Assembly: GCF_050947875.1 (NCBI RefSeq)
Contig: NW_027460421.1
Coordinates: 1-64,000 of the forward strand
DNA from: Dermacentor variabilis
Lineage: Eukaryota > Arthropoda > Arachnida > Ixodida > Ixodidae
Direction: 5' to 3'
DNA: 64,000 bases
Positions 34,032-46,500 of this stretch are shown here, piece after piece. Position 1 is the stretch's first letter. Each line of letters begins with the position of its first letter. The notes under the pieces are model-generated. The model made no database searches. It was given only the letters and a program-made list of their open reading frames with translations, and was not told the origin of the DNA. Made by a program: the position numbers and the translations under genes.

Positions 34032-35820
34032 TTGTATACATATCGTGTGGTTTTGCAGAAAACTGCGTCCGCGTCTACCAAAAGATGCATGTGCATGCTT
34101 AAAACGCGTTTTGGCACAAATCCATGTGCGGGTGCTAAAAAGAGCAGCATCGGCATGCTTTTCACGTCGTTTGGTAGAAATCCACGTGCGCGTTCTGCCA
34201 AAAGCACCATTTGTATACATATCGTGTGGTTTTGCAGAAAACTGCGTCCTCGTCTACCAAAAGCTGCATGTGCATGCTTTTAACGCGTTTTGGCACAAAA
34301 CCATGTGCGGGTGCTAAAAAGAGCAGCACCAGCATGCTTTTCACGTCGTTTGGTAGAAATCCACGTGCGCGTTCTGCCAAAAGCACCATTTGCATGCATA
34401 TCGTGTGTTTTTGCAGAAAAGTGCGTCCGCGTCTACCAAAAGATGCATGTGCATGCTTAAAACGCGTTTTGGCACAAATCCATGTGCGGGTGCTAAAAAG
34501 AGCAGCATCGGCATGCTTTTCACGTCGTTTGGTAGAAATCCACGTGCGCGTTCTGCCAAAAGCACCATTTGCATGCATATCGTGCGGTTTTGCAGAAAAC
34601 TGCGTCCGCGTCTACCAAAAGATGCATGTGCATGCTTAAAACGCGTTTTGGCACAAATCCATGCGCGGGTGCTAAAAAGAGCAGCATCGGCATGCTTTTC
34701 ACGTCGTTTGGTAGAAATCCACGTGCGCGTTCTGCCAAAAGCACCATTTGCATGTATATCGTGTGGTTTTGCAGAAAACTGCGTCCGCGTCTACCAAAAG
34801 ATGCATGTGCATGCTTAAAACGCGTTTTGGCACAAATCCATGTGCGGGTGCTAAAAAGAGCAGCATCGGCGTGCTTTTCACGTCGTTTGGTAGAAATCCA
34901 CGTGCGCGTTCTGCCAAAAGCGCCATTTGCATGCATATCGTGTGGTTTTGCAGAAAACTGCGTCCGCGACTACCAAAAGATGCATGTGCATGCTTAAAAC
35001 GCGTTTTGGCACAAATCCATGTGCGGGTGCTAAAAAGAGCAGCATCGGCATGCTTTTCACGTCGTTTGGTAGAAATCCACGTGCGCGTTCTGCCAAAAGC
35101 ACCATTTGCATGCATATCGTGCGGTTTTGCAGAAAACTGCGTCCGCGTCTACCAAAAGATACATGTGCATGCTTAAAACGCGTTTTGGCACAAATCCATG
35201 TGCGGGTGCTAAAAAGAGCAGCATCGGCATGCTTTTCACGTCGTTTGGTAGAACTCCACGTGCGCGTTCTGCCAAAAGCACCATTTGCATGCATATCGTG
35301 TGGTTTTGCAGAAAAGTGCGTCCACGTCTACCAAAAGATGTATGTGCATGCTTAAAACGCGTTTTGGCACAAATCCATGTGCCGGTGCTAAAAAGAGCAG
35401 CATCGGCACGCTTTTCACGTCGTTTGGTAGAAATCCACGTGCGCGTTCTGCCAAAAGCACCATTTGCATGCATATCGTGTGGTTTTGCAGAAAACTGCGT
35501 CCGCGTCTACCAAAAGATGCAAGTGCATGCTTAAAACGCGTTTTGGCACAAATCCATGTGCGGGTGCTAAAAAGAGCAGCATCGGCATGCTTTTCACGTC
35601 GTTTGGTAGAAATCCACGTGTGCGTTCTGCCAAAAGCACCATTTGCATGCATATCGTGTGGTTTTGCAGAAAACTGCGTCCGCGTCTACCAAAAGATGCA
35701 TGTGCATGCTTAAAACGCGTGTTGGCACAAATCCATGTGCGGGTGCTAAAAGAGCAGCATCGGCATGCTTTTCACGTCGTTTGGTAGAAATCCACGTGCG
35801 CGTTCTGCCAAAAGCACCAT
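34032..35820 (+). repeat. GTATAC-module HOR, copy C
   Basis: Two successive monomers carry GTATACATATCG (34034 and 34213); only the second continues with CTGCGTCCTCG and ATGCTTTTAACGCG. The GTTTAAAC and GCCGAAAAC monomers of copies A, B and D are absent: after the module it passes straight to the CATGTATATCG, GCGACTACC, GATACATGTG, GATGTATGTG run (34.75-35.35 kb). It is 1,610 bp (9 monomers minus 1) from the next GTATAC. Confidence 0.78.
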
Positions 35821-38140
35821 TTGTATACATATCGTGTGGTTTTGCAGAAAACTGCGTCCTCGTCTACCAAAAGCTGCATGTGCATGCTTTTAACGCGTTT
35901 TGGCACAAAACCATGTGCGGGTGCTAAAAAGAGCAGCACCGGCATGCTTTTCACGTCGTTTGGTAGAAATCCACGTGCGCGTTCTGCCAAAAGGACCATT
36001 TGCATGCATATCGTGTGTTTTTGCAGAAAAGTGCGTCCGCGTCTACCAAAAGATGCATGTGCATGCTTAAAACGCGTTTTGGCACAAATCCATGTGCGGG
36101 TGCTAAAAAGAGCAGCATCGGCATGCTTTTCACGTCGTTTGGTAGAAATCCACGTGCGCGTTCTGCCAAAAGCACCATTTGCATGCATATCGTGCGGTTT
36201 TGCAGAAAACTGCGTCCGCGTCTACCAAAAGATGCATGTGCATGCTTAAAACGCGTTTTGGCACAAATCCATGTGCGGGTGCTAAAAAGAGCAGCATCGG
36301 CATGCTTTTCACGTCGTTTGGTAGAAATACACGTGCGCGTTCTGCCAAAAGCACCATTTGCATGCATATCGTGTAGTTTTGCAGGAAAGTGCGTCCGCGT
36401 CTACCAAAAGATGCATGTGCATGCTTAAAACGCGTTTTGGCACAAATCCATGTGCGGGTGCTAAAAAGAGCAGCATCGGCATGCTTTTCACGTCGTTTGG
36501 TAGAAATCCACGTGCGCGTTCTGCCAAAAGCACCATTTGCATGCATATCGTGCGGTTTTGCAGAAAACTGCGTCCGCGTCTACCAAAAGATGCATGTGCA
36601 TGCTTAAAACGCGTTTTGGCACAAATCCATGTGCCGGTGCTAAAAAGAGCAGCATCGGCATGCTTTTCACCTCGTTTGGTAGAAATCCACGTGCGCGTTC
36701 TGCGAAAAGCACCATTTGCATGCATATCGTGTGGTTTTCCAGAAAAGTGCGTCCACGTCTACCAAAAGATGCATGTGCATGTTTAAACGCGTTTTAGCAC
36801 AAATCCATGTGCCGGTGCTAAAAAGAGCAGCATCGGCAGGCTTTTCACGTCGTTTGGTAGAAATCCACGTGCGCGTTCTGCCAAACGCACCATTTGCATG
36901 CATATCGTGTGGTTTTGCCGAAAACTGCGTCCGCATCTACCAAAAGATGCATGTGCATGCTTAAAACGCGTTTTGGCACAAATCCATGTGCGGGTGCTAA
37001 AAAGAGCAGCATCGGCATGCTTTTCACGTCGTTTGGTAGAAATCCACGTGCGCGTTCTGCCAAAAGCACCATTTGCATGCATATCGTGCGGTTTTGCAGA
37101 AAACTGCGTCCGCGTAACCAAAAGATGCATGTGCATGCTTAAAACGCGTTTTGGCACAAATCCATGTGCGGGTGCTAAAAAGAGCAGCATCGGCATGCTT
37201 TTCACGTCGTTTGGTAGAAATCCACGTGCGCGTTCTGCCAAAAGCACCATTTGCATGCATATCGTGTGGTTTTGCAGAAAACTGCGTCCGCGTCTACCAA
37301 AAGATGCATGTGCATGCTTAAAACGCGTTTTGGCACAAATCCATGTGCGTGTGCTAAAAAGAGCAGCATCGGCATGCTTTTCACGTCGTTTGGTAGAAAT
37401 CCACGTGCGCGTTCTGCCAAAAGCACCATTTGCATGTATATCGTGTGGTTTTGCAGAAAACTGCGTCCGCGTCTACCAAAAGATGCATGTGCATGCTTAA
37501 AACGCGTTTTGGCACAAATCCATGTGCGGGTGCTAAAAAGAGCAGCATCGCGTGCTTTTCACGTCGTTTGGTAGAAATCCACGTGCGCGTTCTGCCAAAA
37601 GCGCCATTTGCATGCATATCGTGTGGTTTTGCAGAAAACTGCGTCCGCGACTACCAAAAGATGCATGTGCATGCTAAAAACGCGTTTTGGCACAAATCCA
37701 TGTGCGGGTGCTAAAAAGAGCAGCATCGGCATGCTTTTCACGTCGTTTGGTAGAAATCCACGTGCGCGTTCTGCCAAAAGCACCATTTGCATGCATATCG
37801 TGCGGTTTTGCAGAAAACTGCGTCCGCGTCTACCAAAAGATACATGTGCATGCTTAAAACGCGTTTTGGCACAAATCCATGTGCGGGTGCTAAAAAGAGC
37901 AGCATCGGCATGCTTTTCACGTCGTTTGGTAGAAATCCACGTGCGCGTTCTGCCAAAAGCACCATTTGCATGCATGTCGTGTGGTTTTGCAGAAAAGTGC
38001 GTCCACGTCTACCAAAAGATGTATGTGCATGCTTAAAACGCGTTTTGGCACAAATCCATGTGCCGGTGCTAAAAAGAGCAGCATCGGCACGCTTTTCACG
38101 TCGTTTGGTAGAAATCCACGTGCGCGTTCTGCCAAAAGCA
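35821..38140 (+). repeat. GTATAC-module HOR, copy D
   Basis: Matches copy A at an offset of about 8,225-8,227 bp over thirteen monomers: GTATAC 35823, AAATACACGTG near 36328, GCAGGAAAGTGCG near 36381, CACCTCG near 36668, GGTTTTCCAG near 36733, GTTTAAAC 36781, GCCGAAAAC 36917, GCGTAACC near 37113, then CATGTATATCG, GCGACTACC, GATACATG, GATGTATG. The small indels of the noisy block begin inside it near 37550. Confidence 0.8.
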
Positions 38141-38679
38141 CCATTTGCATGCATATCGTGTGGTTTGCAGAAAACTGCGTCCGCGTCTACCAAAAGATGC
38201 AAGTGCATGCTTAAAAACGCGTTTTGGCATAAATCCATGTGCGGGTGCTAAAAAGAGCAGCATCGGCATGCTTTTCACGTCGTTTGGTAGAAATCCACGT
38301 GCGCGTTCTGCCAAAAGCGCCATTTGCATGCATATCGTGTGGTTTTGCAGAAAACTGCGTCCGCGTCTACCAAAAGATGCATGTGCATGCTTAAAACGCG
38401 CTTTGGCACAAATCCATGTGCGGGTGCTAAAAAGAGCAGCATCGGCATGCTTTTCACGTTGTTTGGTAGAAATCCACGTGCGCGGTCTGCCAAAAGCACC
38501 ATTTGCATGCATATCATGCGGTTTTGCAGAAAACTGCGTCCGCGTCTACCAAAAGATACATGTGCATGCTTAAAACGCGTTTTGGCACAAATCCATGTGC
38601 GGGTGCTAAAAAGAGCAGCATCGGCATGCTTTTCACGTCGTTTGTAGAAATCCACATGCGCATTCTGCAAAAGCACCAT

Positions 38680-41600
38680 TTGCATGCATATCGTGTGGTT
38701 TTGCAGAAAAGTGCGTCCGCGTCTACCAAAAGATGCATGTGCATGCTTAAAACGCGTTTGGAACAAATCCTTGTGCCGGTGCTAAAAGAGCAGCATCGGC
38801 ATGCTTTTCACGTCGTTTGGTAGAAATCCACGTGCGCGTTCTGCAAAAGCACCATTTGCATGCATATCGTGTGGTTTTGCAGAAAACTGCGTCCGCGTCT
38901 ACCAAAAGATGCATGTGCATGCTTAACACGCGTTTTGGCACAAATCCATGTGCGGGTGCTAAAAGAGCAGCATCGGCATGCTTTTCACGTGGTTTGGTAG
39001 AAATCCACGTGCGCGATCTGCCAAAAGCACCATTTGCATGCATATCCTGTGGTTTTGCAGAAAACTGCGTCCGCGTCTACCAAAAGATGCATGTGCTGCT
39101 TAAACGCGTTTTGGCACAAATCCATGTGCGGGTGCTAAAAAGAGCAGCATCGGCATGCTTTTCACGTCGTTTGGTAGAAATCCACGTGCGCGTTTCTGCC
39201 AAAAGCACCATTTGCATGTATATCGTGTGGTTTTGCAGAAAACTGCGTCCGCGTCTACCAAAAGATGCATGTGCATGCTTAAAACGCGTTTTGGCACAAA
39301 TCCATGTGCTGGTGCTAAAAAGAGCAGCATCGGCATGCTTTTCACGTCGTTTGGTAGAAATCCACGTGCGCGTTCTGCCAAAAGCGCCATTTGCATGCAT
39401 ATCGTGTGGTTTTGCAGAAAACTGCGCCCGCGTCTGCCAAAAGATGCATGTGCATGCTTAAAACGCGTTTTGGCACAAATCCACGTGCGGGTGCTAAAAA
39501 GAGCAGCATCGGCATGCTTTTCACGTCGTTGGTGAAATCCACGTGCGCGTTCTGCCAAAAGCACCATTTGCATGTAAATCGTGTGGTTTTGCAGAAAACT
39601 GCGTCCGCGTCTACCAAAAGATGCATGTGCATGCTTAAAACGCGTTTTGGCACAAATCCATGTGCGGGTGCTAAAAAGAGCAGCATCGGCGTGCTTTTCA
39701 CGTCGTTTGGTAGAAATCCACGTGCGCGTTCTGCCAAAAGCGCCATTTGCATGCATATCGTGTGGTTTTGCAGAAAACTGCGTCCGCGACTACCAAAAGA
39801 TGCATGTGCATGCTTAAAACGCGTTTGGCACAAATCCATGTGCGGGTGCTAAAAAGAGCAGCATCGGCATGGCTTTTCACGTCGTTTGGTAGAAATCCAC
39901 GTGCGCGTTCTGCCAAAAGCACCATTTGCATGCATATCGTGCGGTTTTGCAGAAAACTGCGTCCGCGTCTACCAAAAGATACATGTGCATGCTTAAAACG
40001 CGTTTTGGCACAAATCCATGTGCGGGTGCTAAAAGAGCAGCATCGGCATGCTTTCACGTCGTTTGGTAGAAATCCACGTGCGCGTTCTGCCAAAAGCACC
40101 ATTTGTATGCATATCGTGTGGTTTTGCAGAAAGTGCGTCCACGTCTACCAAAAGATGTATGTGCATGCTTAAAACGCGTTTTGGCACAAATCCATGTGCC
40201 GGTGCTAAAAAGAGCAGCATCGGCACGCTTTTCACGTCGTTTGGTAGAAATCCACGTGCGCGTTCTGCCAAAAGCACCATTTGCATGCATATCGTGTGGT
40301 TTGCAGAAAACTGCGTCCGCGTCTACCAAAAGATGCAAGTGCATGCTTAAAACGCGTTTGGCATAAATCCATGTGCGGGTGCTAAAAAGAGCAGCATCGG
40401 CATGCTTTTCACGTCGTTTGGTAGAAATCCACGTGCGCGTTCTGCCAAAAGCGCCATTTGCATGCATATCGTGTGGTTTTGCAGAAAACTGCGTCCGCGT
40501 CTACCAAAAGATACATGTGCATGCTTAAAACGCGTTTTGGCACAAATCCATGTGCGGGTGCTAAAAAGAGCAGCATCGGCATGCTTTCACGTCGTTTGGT
40601 AGAAATCCACATGCGCATTCTGCCAAAAGCACCATTTGCATGCATATCGTGTGGTTTTGCAGAAAAGTGCGTCCGCGTCTACCAAAAGATGCATGTGCAT
40701 GCTTAAAACGCGTTTTGGAACAAATCCTTGTGCCGGTGCTAAAAGAGCAGCATCGGCATGCTTTTCACGTCGTTTGGTAGAAATCTACGTGCGCGTTCTG
40801 CCAAAAGCACCATTTGCATGCATATTGTGTGGTTTTGCAGAAAACTGCGTCCGCGTCTACCAAAAGATGCATGTGCATGCTTAACACGCGTTTTGGCACA
40901 AATCCATGTGCGGGTGCTAAAAAGAGCAGCATCGCATGCTTTTCACGTGGTTTGGTAGAAATCCACGTGCGCGATCTGCCAAAAGCACCATTTGCATGCA
41001 TATCCTGTGGTTTTGCAGAAAACTGCGTCCGCGTCTACCAAAAGATGCATGTGCTGCTTAAAACGCGTTTTGGCACAAATCCATGTGCGGGTGCTAAAAA
41101 GAGCAGCATCGGCATGCTTTTCACGTCGTTTGGTAGAAATCCACGTGCGCGTTCTGCCAAAAGCACCATTTGCATGTATATCGTGTGGTTTTGCAGAAAA
41201 CTGCGTCCGCGTCTACCAAAAGATGCATGTGCATGCTTAAAACGCGTTTTGGCACAAATCCATGTGCTGGTGCTAAAAAGAGCAGCATCGGCATGCTTTT
41301 CACGTCGTTTGGTAGAAATCCACGTGCGCGTTCTGCCAAAAGCGCCATTTGCATGCATATCGTGTGGTTTTGCAGAAAACTGCGCCCGCGTCTACCAAAA
41401 GATGCATGTGCATGCTTAAAACGCGTTTTGGCACAAATCCACGTGCGGGTGCTAAAAAGAGCAGCATCGGCATGCTTTTCACGTCGTTGGTGGAAATCCA
41501 CGTGCGCGTTCTGCCAAAAGCACCATTTGCATGTAAATCGTGTGGTTTTGCAGAAAACTGCGTCCGCGTCTACCAAAAGATGCATGTGCATGCTTAAAAC

Positions 41601-43500
41601 GCGTTTTGGCACAAATCCATGTGCGGGTGCTAAAAAGAGCAGCATCGGCGTGCTTTTCACGTCGTTTGGTAGAAATCCACGTGCGCGTTCTGCCAAAAGC
41701 GCCATTTGCATGCATATCGTGTGGTTTTGCAGAAAACTGCGTCCGCGACTACCAAAAGATGCATGTGCATGCTTAAAACGCGTTTGGGCACAAATCCATG
41801 TGCGGGTGCTAAAAAGAGCAGCATCGGCATGCTTTTCACGTCGTTTGGTAGAAATCCACGTGCGCGTTCTGCCAAAAGCACCATTTGCATGCATATCGTG
41901 CGGTTTTGCAGAAAACTGCGTCCGCGTCTACCAAAAGATACATGTGCATGCTTAAAACGCGTTTTGGCACAAATCCATGTGCGGGTGCTAAAAAGAGCAG
42001 CATCGGCATGCTTTTCACGTCGTTTGGTAGAAAATCCACGTGCGCGTTCTGCCAAAAGCACCATTTGTATGCATATCGTGTGGTTTTGCAGAAAAGTGCG
42101 TCCACGTCTACCAAAAGATGTATGTGCATGCTTAAAACGCGTTTTGGCACAAATCCATGTGCGGTGCTAAAAAGAGCAGCATCGGCACGCTTTTCACGTC
42201 GTTTGGTAGAAATCCACGGGCGCGTTCTGCCAAAAGCACCATTTGCATGCATATCGTGTGGTTTTGCAGAAAACTGCGTCCGCGTCTACCAAAAGATGCA
42301 AGTGCATGCTTAAAACGCGTTTTTGGCATAAATCCATGTGCGGGTGCTAAAAAGAGCAGCATCGGCATGCTTTTCACGTCGTTTGGTAGAAATCCACGTG
42401 CGCGTTCTGCCAAAAGCGCCATTTGCATGCATATCGTGTGGTTTTGCAGAAAAGTGCGTCCGCGTCTACCAAAGATGCATGTGCATGCTTAAAACGCGTT
42501 TGGAACAAATCCTTGTGCCGGTGCTAAAAAGAGCAGCATCGGCATGCTTTTCACGTCGTTTGGTAGAAATCCACGTGCGCGTTCTGCCAAAAGCACCATT
42601 TGCATGCATATCGTGTGGTTTGCAGAAAACTGCGTCCGCGTCTACCAAAAGATGCATGTGCATGCTTAACACGCGTTTTGGCACAAATCCATGTGCGGGT
42701 GCTAAAAAGAGCAGCATCGGCATGCTTTTCACGTGGTTTGGTAGAAATCCACGTGCGCGATCTGCCAAAAGCACCATTTGCATGCATATCCTGTGGTTTT
42801 GCAGAAAACTGCGTCCGCGTCTACCAAAAGATGCATGTGCATGCTTAAAACGCGTTTTGGCACAAATCCATGTGCGGGTGCTAAAAGAGCTGCATCGGCA
42901 TGCTTTTCACGTCGTTTGGTAGAAATCCACGTGCGCGTTCTGCCAAAAGCACCATTTGCATGCATATCGTGTGGTTTTGCAGAAACTGCGTCGGCGTCTA
43001 ACAAAAGATGCATGTGCTGCTTAAAACGCGTTTTGGCACAAATCCATGTGCGGGTGCTAAAAAGAGCAGCATCGGCATGCTTTTCACGTCGTTTGGTAGA
43101 AATGCACGTGCGCGTTCTGCCAAAAGCACCATTTGCATGTATATCGTGTGGTTTTGCAGAAAACTGCGTCCGCGTCTACCAAAAGATGCATGTGCATGCT
43201 TAAAACGCGTTTTGGCACAAATCCATGTGCTGGTGCTAAAAAGAGCAGCATCGGCATGCTTTTCACGTCGTTTGGTAGAAATCCACGTGCGCGTTCTGCC
43301 AAAAGCGCCATTTGCATGCATATCGTGTGGTTTTGCAGAAAACTGCGCCCGCGTCTACCAAAAGATGCATGTGCATGCTTAAAACGCGTTTTGGCACAAA
43401 TCCACGTGCGGGTGCTAAAAAGAGCAGCATCGGCATGCTTTTCACGTCGTTGGTGGAAATCCACGTGCGCGTTCTGCAAAAGCACCATTTGCATGCATAT
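38680..43500 (+). repeat. 10/11-monomer HOR, two and a half copies in the noisy block
   Basis: TATCCTGTGG (preceded by CA at 39041, 40999 and 42785) marks three members at offsets of 1,958 and 1,786 bp, close to 11 and 10 monomers less small deletions. Each is preceded by CACGTGGTTTGG with GCGCGATCTGCC and followed by CATGTATATCG and GTGCTGGTGC; the first two continue to CATGTAAATCG, GCGACTACC, GATACATG and GATGTATG. The clean relative lies at 32.4-33.9 kb. Confidence 0.75.
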
Positions 43501-46500
43501 CGTGCGTTTTGCAGAAAACTGCGTCCGCGTCTACCAAAAGATACATGTGCATGCTTAAAACGCGTTTTGGCACAAATCCATGTGCCGGTGCTAAAAGAGC
43601 AGCATCGGCATGCTTTTCACGTCGTTTGGTAGAAATCCACGTGCGCGTTCTGCCAAAAGCACCATTTGCATGCATATCATGTGGTTTTGCAGAAAAGTGC
43701 GTCCGCGTCTACCAAAAGATGCATGTGCATGCTTAAAACGCGTTTTGGCACAAAACCATGTGCGGGTGCTAAAAAGAGCAGCACCGGCGTGCTTTTCACG
43801 TCGTTTGGTAGAAATCCACGTGCGCGTTCTGCAAAAGCACCATTTGCATGGATGTCGTGTGGTTTTGCAGAAAAGTGCGTCCGCGTCAACCAAAAGATGC
43901 ATGTGCATGCTTAAAACGCGTTTTGGCACAAATCCATGTGCGGGTGCTAAAAAGAGCAGCATCGGCATGCTTTTCCACGTCGTTTGGTAGAAATCCACGT
44001 GCGCGTTCTGCCAAAAGCACCATTTGCATGCATATCGTGCGGTTTTGCAGAAACTGCGTCCGCGTCTACCAAAAGATGCATGTGCATGCTTAAAACGCGT
44101 TTTGGCACAAATCCATGTGCCGGTGCTAAAAAGAGCAGCATCGGCATGCTTTTCACGTCGTTTGGTAGAAATCCACGTGCGCGTTCTGCCAAAGCACCAT
44201 TTTGCATGCATATCGTGTGGTTTTGCAGAAAAGTGCGTCCGCGTCAACCAAGAGATGCATGTGCATGCTTAAAACGCGTTTTAGCACAAATCCATGTGCG
44301 GGTGCTAAAAGAGCAGCATCGGCATGCTTTTCACGTCGTTTGGTAGAAATCCACGTGCGCGTTCTGCCAAAAGCACCATTTGCATGCATATCGTGCGGTT
44401 TTGCAGAAAACTGCGTCCGAATCTACCAAAATATGCATGTGCATGCTTAAAACGCGTTTTGGCACAAATCCATGTGCCGGTGCTTAAAAGAGCCGCATCG
44501 GCATGCTTTTGACGTCGTTGGTAGAAATCCACGTGCGCGTTCTGCCAAAAGCACCATTTGCATGCATATCGTGTGGTTTTGCAGAAAAGTGCGTAAGCGT
44601 CTACCAAAAGATGCATGTGCATGTTAAAACGCGTTTTAGCACAAATCTATGTGCCGGTGCTAAAAGAGCAGCATCGGCAGGCTTTTCACGTCGTTTGGTA
44701 GAAATCCTCGTGCGCGTTCTGCCAAAAGCACCTTTGCATGCATATCGTGTGGTTTTGCAGAAAACTGCGTCCGCGTCTACCAAAAGATGCATGTGCATGC
44801 TTAACACGCGTTTTGGCACAAATCCATGTGCGGGTGCTAAAAAGAGCAGCATCGGCATGCTTTTCACGTCGTTTGGTAGAAATCCACGCGCGCGTTCCAA
44901 AAGCACCATTTGCATGCATATCGTGTGGTTTGCAGAAAACTGCGTCCGCGTCTACCAAAAGATGCATGTGCATGCTTAACACGCGTTTTGGCACAAATCC
45001 ATGTGCGGGTGCTAAAAGAGCAGCATCGGCATGCTTTTCACGTGGTTTGGTAGAAAATTCCCACGTGCGCGTTCTGCCAAAGCACCATTTGCATGCATAT
45101 CGTGGTGGTTTTGCAGAAAACTGCGTCCGCGTCTACCAAAAGATGCATGTGCATGCTTAAAACGCGTTTTGGCACAAATCCATGTGCGGGTGCTAAAAAG
45201 AGCAGCATCCGCATGCTTTTCACGTCGTTTGGTAGAAATCCACGTGCGCGTTCTGGCCAAAAGCACCATTTGCATGCATATCGTGTGGTTTTGCAGAAAA
45301 CTGCGTCCGCGTCTACCAAAGATGCATGTGCATGTTTAAAACGCGTTTTGGCACAAATCCATGTGCGGGTGCTAAAAATAGCAGCATCGGCATGCTTTTC
45401 ACGTCGTTTGGTAGAATCCACGCGCGCGTTCTGCCAAAAGCACCATTTGCATGCATAACGTGTGGTTTTGCCGAAAACTGCGTCCGCGTCTACCAAAAGA
45501 TGCATGTGCACGCTGAAAACGCGTTTGGCACAAATCCATGTGCGGGTGCTAAAAAGAGCAGTATCGGCATGCTTTTCACGTCGTTTGGTGGAAATCCACG
45601 TGCGCGTTCTGCCAAAAGCACCATTTGCATGCATATCGTGCGGTTTTGCAGAAAACTGCGGTCCGCGTCTACCAAAAGATGCATGTTGCATGCTTAAAAC
45701 GCGTTTTGGGCACAAATCATGTGCGGGTGCTAAAAAGAGCAGCATCGGCATGCTTTTCACGTCGTTTGTAGAATCCACGTGCGCGTTCTGCCAAAAGCGC
45801 CATTTGCACGCATATCGTGTGGTTTTGCAGAAAACTGCGTCCGCGTCTACCAAAAGATGCATGTGCATGCTTAAAACGCGTTTTGGCACAAATCCATGTG
45901 CGGGTGCTAAAAAGAGCAGCATCGGCATGCTTTTCACGTCGTTTGGTAGAAATCCACGTGCGCGTTCCGCCAAAAGCACCATTGCATGTATATCGTGTGG
46001 TTTTGCAGAAAACTGCGTCCGCGTCTACCAAAAGATGCATGTGCACGCTTAAAACGCGTTTTGGCACAAATCCATGTGCGGGTGCTAAAAAGAGCAGCAT
46101 CGGCATCCTTTTCACGTCGTTTGTAAAATCCACGTGCGCGGTTCTGGCAAAAGCACCATTTGCATGTATATCGTGTGGTTTTGCAGAAAACTGCGTCCGC
46201 GTCTACCAAAAGATGCATGTGCATGCTTAAACGCGTTTTGCACAAATCCATGTGCGGGTGCTAAATAGAGCAGCATCGGCATGCTTTTCACGTCGTTTGG
46301 TGGAAATCCACGTGCGCGTTCTGCCAAAGCACCATTTGCATGCATATCGTGCGGTTTTGCAGAAAACTGCGTCCGCGTCTACCAAAAGATGCATGTGCAT
46401 GCTTAAAACGCGTTTTGGCACAAATCCATGTGCCGGTGTTAAAAAGAGCAGCATCGGCATGCTTTTCACGTCGTTTGGTAGAAATCCACGTGCGCGTTCT

